Positions 17,276 through 27,770 of a stretch of 64,000 nucleotides of DNA are shown here, in pieces. Below the pieces are notes generated by a model, which saw only the letters and a program-made list of their open reading frames with translations, did not search any database and was not told the DNA's origin. The DNA lies in the NCBI GenBank assembly GCA_945865665.1, contig CAMBEE010000007.1, forward strand, positions 20,584-84,583. Reading direction: 5' to 3'. Positions within the stretch are counted from its first letter, which is position 1, and the number at the start of each line of letters is the position of its first letter. The translations under genes were made by a program, and so were the position numbers. Source of the DNA: an uncultured Clostridium sp. GTDB taxonomy: Bacteria > Bacillota > Clostridia > TANB77 > CAG-508.

Positions 17276-18562
17276 TTATTTTTTTGGAAGAATTTTTTCA
17301 GTTCCACCCATGTAAGGTCTTAAAACTTCTGGAACAGTAACACTTCCATCTTCATTGTAGTTGTTTTCTAATACAGCAATTAAGCCTCTTGGAGTAGCGA
17401 CAACTGTATTATTTAATGTATGTAAGAAATAGTTTCCTTTTTCACTCTTAACACGAATTCCTAAACGTCTTGCTTGAGCATCTCCTAAGTTAGAGCAACT
17501 ACAAACTTCAAAGTATTTCTTTTGTCTAGGACTCCATGCTTCAATATCGCATGATTTAACTTTTAAATCAGCTAAATCTCCAGAACAACAGTCAAGTTGT
17601 CTTACTGGAACATTGAAACTTCTAAATAAATCAACACTTAATTTCCACATTTTATTGTACCAGTTCATAGAATCTTCTGGTTCGCATAAAACTATCATTT
17701 CTTGTTTTTCAAATTGATGAACACGGTATAAACCTCTTTCTTCTAGACCATGTGAACCAATTTCTTTTCTGAAACATGGAGAGTATGATGTCATGCTAAT
17801 TGGAAGTTCGTCTTTTTTGATTAGTTGGTCTTTAAATCTACCAATCATTGAATGTTCAGATGTACCGATTAAGTACAAATCTTCACCTTCAATTTTATAC
17901 ATCATATCATACATTTCTTCAAAACTCATAACACCAGTTACAACATCACTACGAATCATAAATGGTGGTATAGCATATGTGAAACCATTGTTAATCATGT
18001 AATCTCTGGCATATGCAAGCATTGCTTCATGAAGTCTTGCAACATCACCAATTAGGTAGTAGAAACCAACACCGCTTGTACGTCCTGCAGATTCTTTGTC
18101 CATTCCGTTGAATCTTGCAATAATATCTGCATGATATGGAATTTCGTAATCTGGAACAACTGGTTCACCAAATCTTTGAACTTCTACATTTTCACTGTCA
18201 TCTTTACCAATTGGAACAGATGGGTCCATGATATTTGGTATTTTCATCATTCTTGATTTTATTTCTTCAGCATATTTAGCTTCTAATTTTTCATTTTCTT
18301 CAAGTTGTGCATTTATTTCTTGAACTTTTACTTTTATGCTTTCGGCTTCTTCTTTTTTTCCTTGTTTCATAAGTCCACCAATTTCTGCACTTAGAGATTT
18401 TCTTTCAGCTCTTAAATTATCTCCATTTAATTTTGCTTCTCTGTTTTTTACGTCTAAATCAATAACTTCGTCAACTAATACTAATTTTTCATCTTGAAAT
18501 TTGTTTTTGATGTTTTGTTTAACAACATCAGGGTTTTCTCTTAAAAATTTGATATCTATCAT
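17276..18562 (-). CDS. serS: Seryl-tRNA synthetase
   Basis: This class II synthetase charges tRNA-Ser. An N-terminal coiled-coil arm of about 100 residues (EAKLNGDNLRAERKSLSAEI...) precedes the catalytic core with TSEHSMIGRF, SPCFRKEIGSHG (motif 2) and the C-terminal motif 3 area TVVATPRGLIAVLENN. Length is 428 residues. It is transcribed with the upstream DUF1653 gene. I looked for a T-box leader and found none. Confidence 0.94.
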   Translation of the reverse strand: MIDIKFLRENPDVVKQNIKNKFQDEKLVLVDEVIDLDVKNREAKLNGDNLRAERKSLSAEIGGLMKQGKKEEAESIKVKVQEINAQLEENEKLEAKYAEEIKSRMMKIPNIMDPSVPIGKDDSENVEVQRFGEPVVPDYEIPYHADIIARFNGMDKESAGRTSGVGFYYLIGDVARLHEAMLAYARDYMINNGFTYAIPPFMIRSDVVTGVMSFEEMYDMMYKIEGEDLYLIGTSEHSMIGRFKDQLIKKDELPISMTSYSPCFRKEIGSHGLEERGLYRVHQFEKQEMIVLCEPEDSMNWYNKMWKLSVDLFRSFNVPVRQLDCCSGDLADLKVKSCDIEAWSPRQKKYFEVCSCSNLGDAQARRLGIRVKSEKGNYFLHTLNNTVVATPRGLIAVLENNYNEDGSVTVPEVLRPYMGGTEKILPKK

Positions 18563-18578
18563 TTTGGCCTCCTAAAAT

Positions 18579-18854
18579 TTAATTTATATAATTTTTTTCA
18601 ATTTCTTTTACTATTTCAAATCTATGTGTTTGTCCAGTTATATTATCTGGTCTTTCTGTGGAAATTTCTGATAAAAACATTTTTTCAGGTCTTACCCAAA
18701 GTGTTTTTTTATCTTCTCTTTCATATAATGGTTTGTAAACGACTATTCTTTCAGTTGTTTCCGAGTCATAGGCTATGTTTTCTACAAAATAGTAGTTTCC
18801 TTTAAAATGACGATAGACTTTGCCAATTTCAACTTTTTCCATTTTTGATTTCAT
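18579..18854 (-). CDS. DUF1653 family protein
   Basis: This 91-residue protein has the family pattern YRHFKGNYYFVENIAYDSETTE, then VVYKPLYE and LWVRPEKMF. The family has a small beta-fold of unknown function. An internal ATG four codons in is a possible alternative start, because the GGAAGG site is very close to the first ATG. It is the first gene of a likely DUF1653-serS unit. Confidence 0.8.
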   Translation of the reverse strand: MKSKMEKVEIGKVYRHFKGNYYFVENIAYDSETTERIVVYKPLYEREDKKTLWVRPEKMFLSEISTERPDNITGQTHRFEIVKEIEKNYIN

Positions 18855-18902
18855 TCCTTCCCAAAGGTTTAAATTTTTTACTTTTATAATTCTTTCTATG
18901 GC

Positions 18903-18931
18903 ATTATATAATATTTTTGGTTAAATATCAA
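18903..18931 (-). promoter_or_regulatory. Promoter of DUF1653-serS
   Basis: On the minus strand TTGATA and TATAAT are spaced 17 bases, about 50 bases before the DUF1653 start. Confidence 0.7.
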
Positions 18932-18943
18932 GGAAAATTTACA

Positions 18944-19046
18944 TAAAAAAAGTGCATATGTGTTTTTTTGGATTTTGACATATGCACTTTCAAAGAACCA
19001 TAAATAGTCACTTCCAAATTATACCGTTTTTTAATTGGCTTGTAAA
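18944..19046 (-). ncRNA. Candidate short transcript (promoter plus terminator, about 70 nt)
   Basis: On the minus strand TTTACA and TATAAT (19018-19046) are spaced 17 bases. About 25 bases after the expected start lies a 13-bp hairpin (AAAGTGCATATGT/ACATATGCACTTT) followed by seven Ts. No ORF fits between. It could be a small RNA or a terminated leader of the serS unit. Confidence 0.4.
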
Positions 19047-19084
19047 TATCTACAAAATAAAAAAATCGATATTTAAAGTTAAAT

Positions 19085-19560
19085 CGTTACAGTTTACAGC
19101 CTAAGAAAATTTTCGTGTGCAAGTTGCCACCTTAAGGGTTATATTTATTTGATATTGTATTCGTTTGATTGAAGTGAAAAATAGAAAATCTTAAATAAAT
19201 AACTGAGGAATGATCACAAAAGAAATATATATATGTATATGATTTGAAACATTTTCTCGGTTCAATACGCAACATAAGAATTTCTAAAATAAATTGATGG
19301 ATAATTCCACTTAGTCCTCGCTTCGCTCGACGTGAACGCTTTCCATAAATTTATTTAAGAAATTCTAATATTGCTCTAATCACATTCGAAAAGTTTAAAA
19401 TCATATACATATATACATTTTTGACCTGAGTGAGAGAGGCTCAGTTTGATATTTTAGATTTTCTTTTTAAACGTAATGAACAGAATACAATATCAAATAA
19501 ATATAACCCTTAAGGTGGCAACTTGCACACAAAAATTTTCTTAAACTGTGAACTGTAACG
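19085..19560. mobile_element. MITE-like element M1 with about 78-bp terminal inverted repeats
   Basis: The ends CGTTACAGTT...AACTGTAACG belong to nearly perfect 78-bp inverted repeats (including TTGCCACCTTAAGGGTTATA). Inside are further nested inverted repeats (AGAATTTCTAAAATAAATT against AATTTATTTAAGAAATTCT, and an outer ATATGTATATGATTT pair), so the whole element can fold into one long hairpin. TTAAAT occurs directly outside both ends, a possible target duplication. It has no ORF and shares its outer GTTACAGTTCA with M2. Confidence 0.7.
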
Positions 19561-19639
19561 TTAAATCTATGATGAAAAAGAATAAAAAAATTGAAAAAGA
19601 TAAAAATATAAAAAGAAAACAAAAAGGAGCTGATAATAA

Positions 19640-20485
19640 ATGCTTTTAGAAATAATAAAATTTATCATATATTCAGGATTAATAGTACTGATTTCGAAAT
19701 ATGTACTAGTAACGACATTAAGAAAATTAGCGGAGGCTTTAAACTTAAAAGCAAAAACCGTTGGAGACATAGCAGGATATGCAACATCAGTACCAGAATT
19801 ATTAACAATAACAACATCAAGCCTAAGAGGTTTAACAGGTGCAAGTGTTTATAACATTTTAAGTTCAAATGTAATTAACTTAATTCAATATTTAGGTGCA
19901 ATTTTTTTAAACAAAAACATATCAAAATTGCGAAATAGAGCCATAATAACAGATTTAATACTAGTATTTTTTACAATAGCAATACCAATTGTTTTTCTAA
20001 AACTTGATATAGAATTAAAATTAGCAGTAGTGCCATTATTTATTATTTTGTATAGTTTATTTAGAGTTTTAAATAACCATGTTCATAAATTATATTTAAA
20101 AAATGAAGATGAGGAACTTGAGGAAGAAATTGAAGAGGAAAGAAAAGAAGAAAAGAAGAAACCTAAAAAAGTGTTGTTATATGTATCAATTTTAATTATA
20201 ACAGGAATTTTATTATTTGTTATAGGAGAGATATTAGGAGATACACTTGAAAATTTGTGTAATATATTTGGAGTTTCTGAGGTTATTGTTGGTATTTTAT
20301 TAGGTTTTGTTACGAGTTTACCAGAATTAATTACTTTTTTTGAAGCTCAAAGACATTATAAAAAAGTTGAAGATGATATGCTTGGAGTTGTTGAGGCTAC
20401 TAATAATTTGCTTACTTCTAATATATTGAATTTATTTGCAATTCAGACTGTTGGAATTTTGATTCCAACAATAATAATTAAGTAG
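19640..20485 (+). CDS. Sodium/calcium exchanger family membrane protein
   Basis: This CaCA-superfamily cation antiporter has two inverted alpha repeats: alpha-1 GYATSVPELLTITTSSLRG (about residues 45-63) and alpha-2 GFVTSLPELITFFEAQR with EATNNLLTSNILNLF near the C-terminus. About ten hydrophobic segments are split by an acidic/lysine loop (EDEELEEEIEEERKEEKKK). The substrate (Ca2+, Na+, H+) cannot be told from sequence. Start ATG follows AAAAGGAGC. Length is 281 residues. Confidence 0.85.
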   Translation: MLLEIIKFIIYSGLIVLISKYVLVTTLRKLAEALNLKAKTVGDIAGYATSVPELLTITTSSLRGLTGASVYNILSSNVINLIQYLGAIFLNKNISKLRNRAIITDLILVFFTIAIPIVFLKLDIELKLAVVPLFIILYSLFRVLNNHVHKLYLKNEDEELEEEIEEERKEEKKKPKKVLLYVSILIITGILLFVIGEILGDTLENLCNIFGVSEVIVGILLGFVTSLPELITFFEAQRHYKKVEDDMLGVVEATNNLLTSNILNLFAIQTVGILIPTIIIK

Positions 20486-20631
20486 AAGTTGGAATTTTCC
20501 AAGGCTGTGAATTGTAACAAGTAGAAAATAAATGATATAAAAAATTATAAAAGGTGTTGACAAAATAAAAGATGTTAGTATATAAATAAGTAAACAAATG
20601 AATTTTTAAGTTGCAAAGGAAGGAAAAAGAT

Positions 20632-20985
20632 ATGGAAAAGGATGTTGAAAAATCATATTATGAAATAGTAAAAAATTATGTTGCATTAAAACCTGAAAGT
20701 ACAAAGGTACAGGTAAGTGCATTTACGGGGATTCCAATTGATTTTATAGAAGATGGAATAGCTAGTGGAAAATTTGATGAGTATAATGGATACTTAAGAA
20801 TCTCAAGAAAAAATGGAATGAATTCTCAAAGACGAAATGAATTAGCAAGAAAATTTGTGGAGGGACTTCGTCAAGGAGTTGAACCTTTAAATGTGGAAAA
20901 ATATAAAGAGCCAGAATCTCAATTAGTAGTTGACCTACAGAAAAAGTATGGCACTGGTAATAAGGATAATGACTGGAATCGTTAA
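20632..20985 (+). CDS. Small conserved HTH-like protein
   Basis: This 117-residue charged protein begins MEKDVEKSYYEIVKNYVAL. The segment TKVQVSAFTGIPIDFIEDGIASGKF resembles a helix-turn-helix, and the tail is polar. The ATG after AAGGAAGG was chosen over an upstream TTG that lies inside that site. I recognise no precise family. Confidence 0.55.
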   Translation: MEKDVEKSYYEIVKNYVALKPESTKVQVSAFTGIPIDFIEDGIASGKFDEYNGYLRISRKNGMNSQRRNELARKFVEGLRQGVEPLNVEKYKEPESQLVVDLQKKYGTGNKDNDWNR

Positions 20986-20997
20986 ATACTAAAAATA

Positions 20998-21046
20998 AAA
21001 AACAATGGAAAGAGTTCACATAGTGGAAGAGTTTCATTGTTTTTTG
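20998..21046 (+). terminator. Terminator
   Basis: AAACAATGGAAA pairs with TTTCATTGTTT (one bulge) and is followed by a T run. Confidence 0.7.
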
Positions 21047-21175
21047 TATATTAGGAAGGTTCTCTGAACTTCCTATAATATAAATAATTTGCACAGAAAA
21101 TTTATTTCATAAATTTGTTCTATTATAAGAAAGTTCTCCGAAATTCCTATAATATAAATATTTTGCACAGAAATT
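21047..21175 (+). repeat. Two tandem hairpin repeats upstream of hrcA
   Basis: A 50-base unit (AGGAAGGTTCTCTGAACTTCC, spanning to TATAATATAAATA and TTTGCACAGAAA) is repeated with a spacing of about 74 bases. Each copy folds as a short hairpin. A palindrome TTCGCGCGCGAA follows at 21190. No function is known. Confidence 0.5.
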
Positions 21176-21256
21176 TGCATAAAGCAATTTTCGCGCGCGA
21201 ACAAAGACACGGACTTAAAAATGTTGTAAAGTGTTCACAAAAAATTCACAAAAATT

Positions 21257-21334
21257 TTAGCAAAAGGTATTGACAAGTGCTAAAAAAGGATATAATATAT
21301 AACAAGATTAGCAAACAAACAAAAAGAGTGCTAA
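21257..21334 (+). promoter_or_regulatory. hrcA promoter with two CIRCE operators
   Basis: The promoter has TTGACA at 21270 and TATAAT at 21291. CIRCE sites are 9-9-9 inverted repeats: TTAGCAAAA-N9-AAGTGCTAA (21257-21283) overlaps the -35, and TTAGCAAAC-N9-GAGTGCTAA (21308-21334) follows the -10. HrcA is expected to repress its own operon here. Confidence 0.85.
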
Positions 21335-21347
21335 AAGAGGTGAGAAA

Positions 21348-22358
21348 ATGCTAGATGATAGAAAAAAGAAAGTATTACAAGCCATAGTAGAAGAATATAT
21401 AAACACAGCAGAGCCAGTAAGTTCAAATGCACTAACAAATAATGAAGAATTGCAATATAGTAGTGCAACAATAAGAAACGAAATGGCAGACCTTGAAAAA
21501 GCAGGATATCTAGAAAAAACACATACATCAAGTGGAAGAATACCATCAGAAAAAGGATATCGATACTATGTAGACGAACTTTTAAAAGATGACAACATAA
21601 GTATGGAAGAAATTAAATATATAAGTGACAAATTAGAAACAAAAGTAAATGAAATAGAAGACTTAACAAGAATTGCAACAACAACAATTTCAGAAATAAC
21701 ACATTATACAACATTAGCAATTGGACCAAGTTCACAAGATTTGTTGATTGAAGAAATAAAATTTGTTTTGCTAGGACCAAGAATGCTAATGGCAATAATA
21801 TTGACAAATACAGGAATGGTAAAGGAAACAATAATAAAATTTGATGAGGACATAACAGATAAACAAGTTGAAACAATAAATTATATGTTTAACCAAAAGC
21901 TGAAAGGGCAACCACTTCAAATTATAGATGTTCCATTAGAAGAATACTTAATAAATGAAATGAAGTATAGTGTGAAAGTTATAAAACCAATTATAGAACA
22001 AATAAAAAAAGTAATTTCAGAAGATAGGCAATTATATCTTGAAGGAGCAAACAAAGCCTTTGATTTGCCAGAATTTAATAGTTTGGCAGTTGCAAAGAAT
22101 TTCGTAAATATAATTGACGAAAAAGATTTAATGACAGACATATTAAATTCGGGATTTGCAAAAGATATCAATGTTTACATTGGTGATGAAAATGAAAAAG
22201 AAGAACTTAAAGATTTTAGTGTTATAACTTTTAAACATAAAGTTGGCGACAAAGATATGGGAACAATAGGAATTATAGGACCTAAAAGGATGGATTATTC
22301 AAAAGTTATTTCAGTTATGAAGTATATAAATAAAAAATTAAAAGACAAAGGAATATAA
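21348..22358 (+). CDS. hrcA: Heat-shock repressor HrcA
   Basis: HrcA represses the dnaK operon by binding CIRCE. The N-terminal winged helix (LDDRKKKVLQAIVEEYINT, then SSATIRNEMADLEKAGYLEKTHTSSGRIPS) is canonical and the GAF-like C-terminal domain is complete. It has 336 residues and an AGAGGTGAG ribosome site. It is the first gene of hrcA-grpE-dnaK-dnaJ and sits behind two CIRCE sites. Confidence 0.95.
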   Translation: MLDDRKKKVLQAIVEEYINTAEPVSSNALTNNEELQYSSATIRNEMADLEKAGYLEKTHTSSGRIPSEKGYRYYVDELLKDDNISMEEIKYISDKLETKVNEIEDLTRIATTTISEITHYTTLAIGPSSQDLLIEEIKFVLLGPRMLMAIILTNTGMVKETIIKFDEDITDKQVETINYMFNQKLKGQPLQIIDVPLEEYLINEMKYSVKVIKPIIEQIKKVISEDRQLYLEGANKAFDLPEFNSLAVAKNFVNIIDEKDLMTDILNSGFAKDINVYIGDENEKEELKDFSVITFKHKVGDKDMGTIGIIGPKRMDYSKVISVMKYINKKLKDKGI

Positions 22359-22451
22359 GGATTGAAAAATAATTACATTTTTTGCAAGGAAATTTAATTC
22401 TTTTCCAATTTGTTAAATATTATTGAAGGATAAAAAGAAAGAGGCGATAAG

Positions 22452-22958
22452 ATGTCAGAAAAAAATGAAAATGTTGAACAAGAAGTAACAGAAGAAATCA
22501 AAAAAATTAATGAAGAAAAAAGTGAATTACAAAAAAAACAACAAGAATTAGACGATTTGACAGACAGATATAAAAGAATTTTAGCAGAATTTGAAAATCA
22601 TAAAAAAAGAAGTCAAAAAGAAAGAGAAGGCATGTATAATTCAATTTTAGGTGATGTTGTGGAGGTTATGCTTCCGATATTAGATAACCTAGAAAATGCA
22701 GCAAAAGTTGAGACTTCAGATGAAAATTATAAAAAAGGTGTTGAACTTGTTTTAAAACAATTTCAAGATGTGCTTAAATCAAAGGGCGTAGAAGAAATCA
22801 AAGCTCTTGGCGAGACTTTTGATCCAGAACTTCACGAGGCTGTTAGCAGTGTTCAGGATGATTCTAAGGGAGAAAAAGAAATTGTTCAAGAGTATAGAAA
22901 GGGCTACAAAATAGGTCATAGGGTTATTAGACATTCTATGGTGGTAGTCGCAAATTAG
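22452..22958 (+). CDS. grpE: Nucleotide exchange factor GrpE
   Basis: GrpE releases ADP from DnaK. It has a long N-terminal coiled coil (residues about 10-60) and the C-terminal signature DGDSK-like stretch ending KGYKIGHRVIRHSMVVVAN. Length is 168 residues. Confidence 0.94.
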   Translation: MSEKNENVEQEVTEEIKKINEEKSELQKKQQELDDLTDRYKRILAEFENHKKRSQKEREGMYNSILGDVVEVMLPILDNLENAAKVETSDENYKKGVELVLKQFQDVLKSKGVEEIKALGETFDPELHEAVSSVQDDSKGEKEIVQEYRKGYKIGHRVIRHSMVVVAN

Positions 22959-22979
22959 TTATTAATTTTAAAAATATAA

Positions 22980-24869
<1,890 letters not shown>

Positions 24870-24880
24870 AATTTGAAAAA

Positions 24881-24969
24881 TTTCGGGATTGGGGGACGGG
24901 TCTTTCATCCCGAAAAATTTTTATGATAAAAAAATCGGGATGAAAGACCCGTCCCCCAATCCCGAAATT
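24881..24969. repeat. REP-like family R3, inverted pair
   Basis: CGGGATTGGGGGACGGGTCT TTCATCCCG is followed after an A/T spacer by its full inverted copy. It sits between dnaK and dnaJ, where the hairpin could attenuate or stabilise the mRNA. Confidence 0.8.
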
Positions 24970-24983
24970 TTATGGAGGAAAAA

Positions 24984-26144
24984 ATGGCTAATAAAAGAGA
25001 TTATTATGAGGTTTTAGGTGTTAATAAAAATGCCACAGATGATGAATTAAAAAAGGCTTATAGAAAAATGGCTAAAAAATATCATCCAGATGCAAACCCA
25101 GATAATAAAGAAGAAGCGGAAAAAAAGTTTAAAGAAGTTAACGAAGCATATGAAACACTTTCTAATCCTCAAAAAAGAAGAATGTATGACCAATTTGGAA
25201 CAGCTGATCCACAAGGATTTGGAGGGGCTGGTGGTCCATTTGGAGGTGGAAATTATACATATTCTACTTCGGGATTTGATGGCTTTGGAGACTTTGGAGA
25301 TTTAGGTGATATATTTTCTTCATTTTTTGGCGGTGGTTTTGGTGGCAGACAGTCTGCTAGAAAAAACAGTGGACCACGAAAAGGTGCAGATTTAAACTTA
25401 AATATGGATATTACATTTGAAGAGGCTTTTTTAGGAGTTGAAAAAGAAGTAGTTATAAACAGAAATGAGACTTGTGAACATTGCCATGGAACTGGTGCAA
25501 AACCTGGAACAAATCCAATAAAATGTCCAGATTGTCATGGAACAGGTCAAGTAACACAAGTTCAAAATACAATTCTAGGTCAAGTTCAAACAACCAGAAC
25601 ATGTGGTAAATGTCATGGAACTGGTAAAATCATTACAGAGGTTTGTGAATTCTGTAAAGGTAAAGGAGCTATAAGAAAACAACCAAAAATAAAAGTTAAA
25701 ATTCCTGCAGGAATTGATGATAATCAGACTGTAGTATTAAGAGGAGAGGGCGAACCGGGTAGCAAAGGTGGACCTAAAGGAGATTTATACATTACATTAA
25801 GAATTAAAAAACATAGCATATTTACTAGAAAAGGTAATAATGTTTTATGTGATATTCCAATTACTATGACACAAGCTGCATTAGGCGCAGAACTTGAAAT
25901 ACCTATGGTTGATGGAAGTAAGGAAAAATATAAAATTCCAGAAGGTACTCAAACAGGTACAAGGTTTACTATTAGAAATAAGGGATTTAAATATGTAAAT
26001 TCAACATCTGAAGGAGATTTTGTATTTACAGTTCAAGTTCAAACTCCTAAGAGATTGACTAAAGAACAAAGGGAATTGCTTGTTGAACTTGCTAAAACAA
26101 TGAATGAACAACCACCTGTTAAGAAAAAAGGAATTTTTGGGTAA
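24984..26144 (+). CDS. dnaJ: Chaperone DnaJ (Hsp40)
   Basis: DnaJ is the type I Hsp40 co-chaperone. It has a J domain with HPD ([11 protein letters not shown]), a Gly/Phe-rich region, four zinc-binding repeats ([32 protein letters not shown]) and the C-terminal substrate domains. The start is [13 protein letters not shown] after ATGGAGG; a further upstream ATG overlaps that site. It has 386 residues. Confidence 0.96.
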   Translation: MANKRDYYEVLGVNKNATDDELKKAYRKMAKKYHPDANPDNKEEAEKKFKEVNEAYETLSNPQKRRMYDQFGTADPQGFGGAGGPFGGGNYTYSTSGFDGFGDFGDLGDIFSSFFGGGFGGRQSARKNSGPRKGADLNLNMDITFEEAFLGVEKEVVINRNETCEHCHGTGAKPGTNPIKCPDCHGTGQVTQVQNTILGQVQTTRTCGKCHGTGKIITEVCEFCKGKGAIRKQPKIKVKIPAGIDDNQTVVLRGEGEPGSKGGPKGDLYITLRIKKHSIFTRKGNNVLCDIPITMTQAALGAELEIPMVDGSKEKYKIPEGTQTGTRFTIRNKGFKYVNSTSEGDFVFTVQVQTPKRLTKEQRELLVELAKTMNEQPPVKKKGIFG

Positions 26145-26178
26145 TGTTTAAAATTTTATAACTAAATATTATAAATAT

Positions 26179-26217
26179 AAAAAATGAGATTAATTCAATA
26201 GAGTTAATCTCATTTTT
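26179..26217. terminator. Bidirectional terminator after dnaJ
   Basis: AAAAATGAGATTAA and TTAATCTCATTTTT form a perfect 14-bp stem around a 10-base loop, between convergent genes. Confidence 0.85.
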
Positions 26218-26221
26218 ACAT

Positions 26222-26437
26222 TTAAAAATCGATTTCTTCAATATCAACATCTGTTTTTAAATATTTTATAATATCTACATCAGAAATATTAAGAACTTTT
26301 ATAAGCTTTTTCAAAGTTTTAACAGTAGTTTTTGATTCGTTGTGTTCTAAACGTTGAAGATGTCTCCAACTGATATCTATTTTTTCGGCTAGTTCTTCTT
26401 GTGAAAAGCCATTTTTAACTCGATATTCTTTAATCAT
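26222..26437 (-). CDS. XRE-family DNA-binding protein
   Basis: This 71-residue single-domain Cro/C1-type regulator contains the helix-turn-helix FSQEELAEKIDISWRHLQRLEHNESK (residues 12-37). The start follows GGAGG by seven bases. A perfect 8-1-8 palindrome lies about 30 bases upstream and could be its operator. It diverges from the pssD-like gene. Confidence 0.82.
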   Translation of the reverse strand: MIKEYRVKNGFSQEELAEKIDISWRHLQRLEHNESKTTVKTLKKLIKVLNISDVDIIKYLKTDVDIEEIDF

Positions 26438-26466
26438 TTAATAGCCTCCATAAATAATTATTGCGA

Positions 26467-26483
26467 TAATTATGTCATAATTA
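26467..26483. promoter_or_regulatory. Candidate operator of the XRE regulator
   Basis: TAATTATG-T-CATAATTA is a perfect palindrome in the divergent intergenic region, next to the regulator start. Confidence 0.4.
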
Positions 26484-26708
26484 CTATAAAAATAGTATGG
26501 TATAAATATCATAGAACTATAACAACAAAGTTAATTAATATTACAATACGGTTAATTATAATAATAAATAAGTAAAGTATAAGAGTTATCTTAGGATATT
26601 AAATTTAAAACAACTTTTTTTGTGATTTGTCATGATTTACTAGACAGAAAAACAAATAAAATGTATAATAGACAAAGAAAAACAAAAACTTTGGAGGAAC
26701 CAAATTAA

Positions 26709-27179
26709 ATGAAAAAAGTACTATTCATATCAAGTACAGGAGGACATCTAAATGAACTATTACAGTTATCTCCTTTATTTGAAAAATATGATTATCATAT
26801 AATAACAGAAAAAGACAAAGCAAATGAAAATCTAAAAGAAAAATACGGAAAAAAAATAGATTTCTTACCATATGGAACAAGAGCAAAACTATTTACATAT
26901 ATATTTAAATATTTTTATTTATGTTTAAAAACAATATTTTTTTACTTTAAATTACGACCAAATGTAATAGTAACGACTGGAACACATACAGCGGGACCGA
27001 TGTGTTATTTGGGAAAAATATTTGGAAGCAAAATAATATATATAGAAACATTTGCAAATAAAAATAAAAAGACTGCAACAGGAAGATTGATTTATCCAAT
27101 TGCGGATTTGTTTATAGTTCAATGGGAAGAAATGCTAAAACTATATCCTAGAGCAGTATATGGTGGCTCTATTTATTAA
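26709..27179 (+). CDS. PssD/ALG14-like glycosyltransferase subunit
   Basis: This 156-residue protein resembles the membrane-anchoring ALG14/PssD half of a two-part glycosyltransferase. It begins KKVLFISSTGGHLNELLQL and has a hydrophobic segment in LFTYIFKYFYLCLKTIFFYF, then TTGTHTAGPMCYLGKIFGSK and VQWEEMLKLYPRAVYGG. The next gene encodes the catalytic half. It is likely to add a sugar to a lipid-linked oligosaccharide at the inner membrane face. Confidence 0.85.
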   Translation: MKKVLFISSTGGHLNELLQLSPLFEKYDYHIITEKDKANENLKEKYGKKIDFLPYGTRAKLFTYIFKYFYLCLKTIFFYFKLRPNVIVTTGTHTAGPMCYLGKIFGSKIIYIETFANKNKKTATGRLIYPIADLFIVQWEEMLKLYPRAVYGGSIY

Positions 27180-27213
27180 ACCGTCCGCAAAAGGAAAAAA
27201 CAAGGAGAAAATT

Positions 27214-27693
27214 ATGATACTAGTATTATTAGGAACGCAAAATAATAGTTTCCACAGGTTATTAGAAGAAGTGGAAAAAAACATAAAAGATAAAACAATA
27301 AACGAAGAAGTAATTGTACAAGCCGGATATACAAAATATCAAACACATAGAATGAGAATAATTGATTTGATGTCAAAAGAACAATTAGAACAATTTCAGG
27401 ATGAAGCAAGTTTGATAATAACACATGGCGGTGTTGGTTCAATAATATCTTCAATTGAAAAAGGAAAAAAGGTTATAGCTGTACCAAGAAAACATGAATA
27501 TGGTGAACATGTAAATGATCATCAAATTCAAATTGTTAAAGATTTTAATGACAAAGGTTATATAATTGGAATTGAAAATGTTGAAGATTTAGAAGAGGCA
27601 ATTATAAAATCAAAAACATTTGAACCTGTAAAATATCAACCGAATAATCAAAAAATGCTAAAAATAATAGAAAACTTTATAGAAAATATATAA
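27214..27693 (+). CDS. PssE/ALG13-like glycosyltransferase subunit
   Basis: This 159-residue protein matches the GT28 C-terminal (ALG13/PssE) fold, with start ILVLLGTQNNSFHRLLEEVE and sugar-nucleotide site THGGVGSIISSIEKGKKVIAVPR. The start is the ATG after AAGGAG; an upstream in-frame ORF extension overlaps pssD and has no ribosome site. It should act as a heterodimer with the preceding protein. Confidence 0.87.
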   Translation: MILVLLGTQNNSFHRLLEEVEKNIKDKTINEEVIVQAGYTKYQTHRMRIIDLMSKEQLEQFQDEASLIITHGGVGSIISSIEKGKKVIAVPRKHEYGEHVNDHQIQIVKDFNDKGYIIGIENVEDLEEAIIKSKTFEPVKYQPNNQKMLKIIENFIENI

Positions 27694-27702
27694 AATGATT
27701 TA

Positions 27703-27763
27703 AGGAGTGTCCCAGAGTCCCTTTTAGAATGGATTTTAAGGAACGTCCCTAGATCCCGAAAGG
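27703..27763 (+). repeat. Degenerate R3-like repeat
   Basis: GGAGTGTCCCAGAGTCCC and GGAACGTCCCTAGATCCCG resemble eroded R3/R2 units before ruvB. Confidence 0.4.
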
Positions 27764-27770
27764 ATAAAAC

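Noticed and set aside
18562..19080. T-box leader for serS
   Set aside because: No specifier loop or conserved T-box antiterminator bulge was found; only a short hairpin unit.
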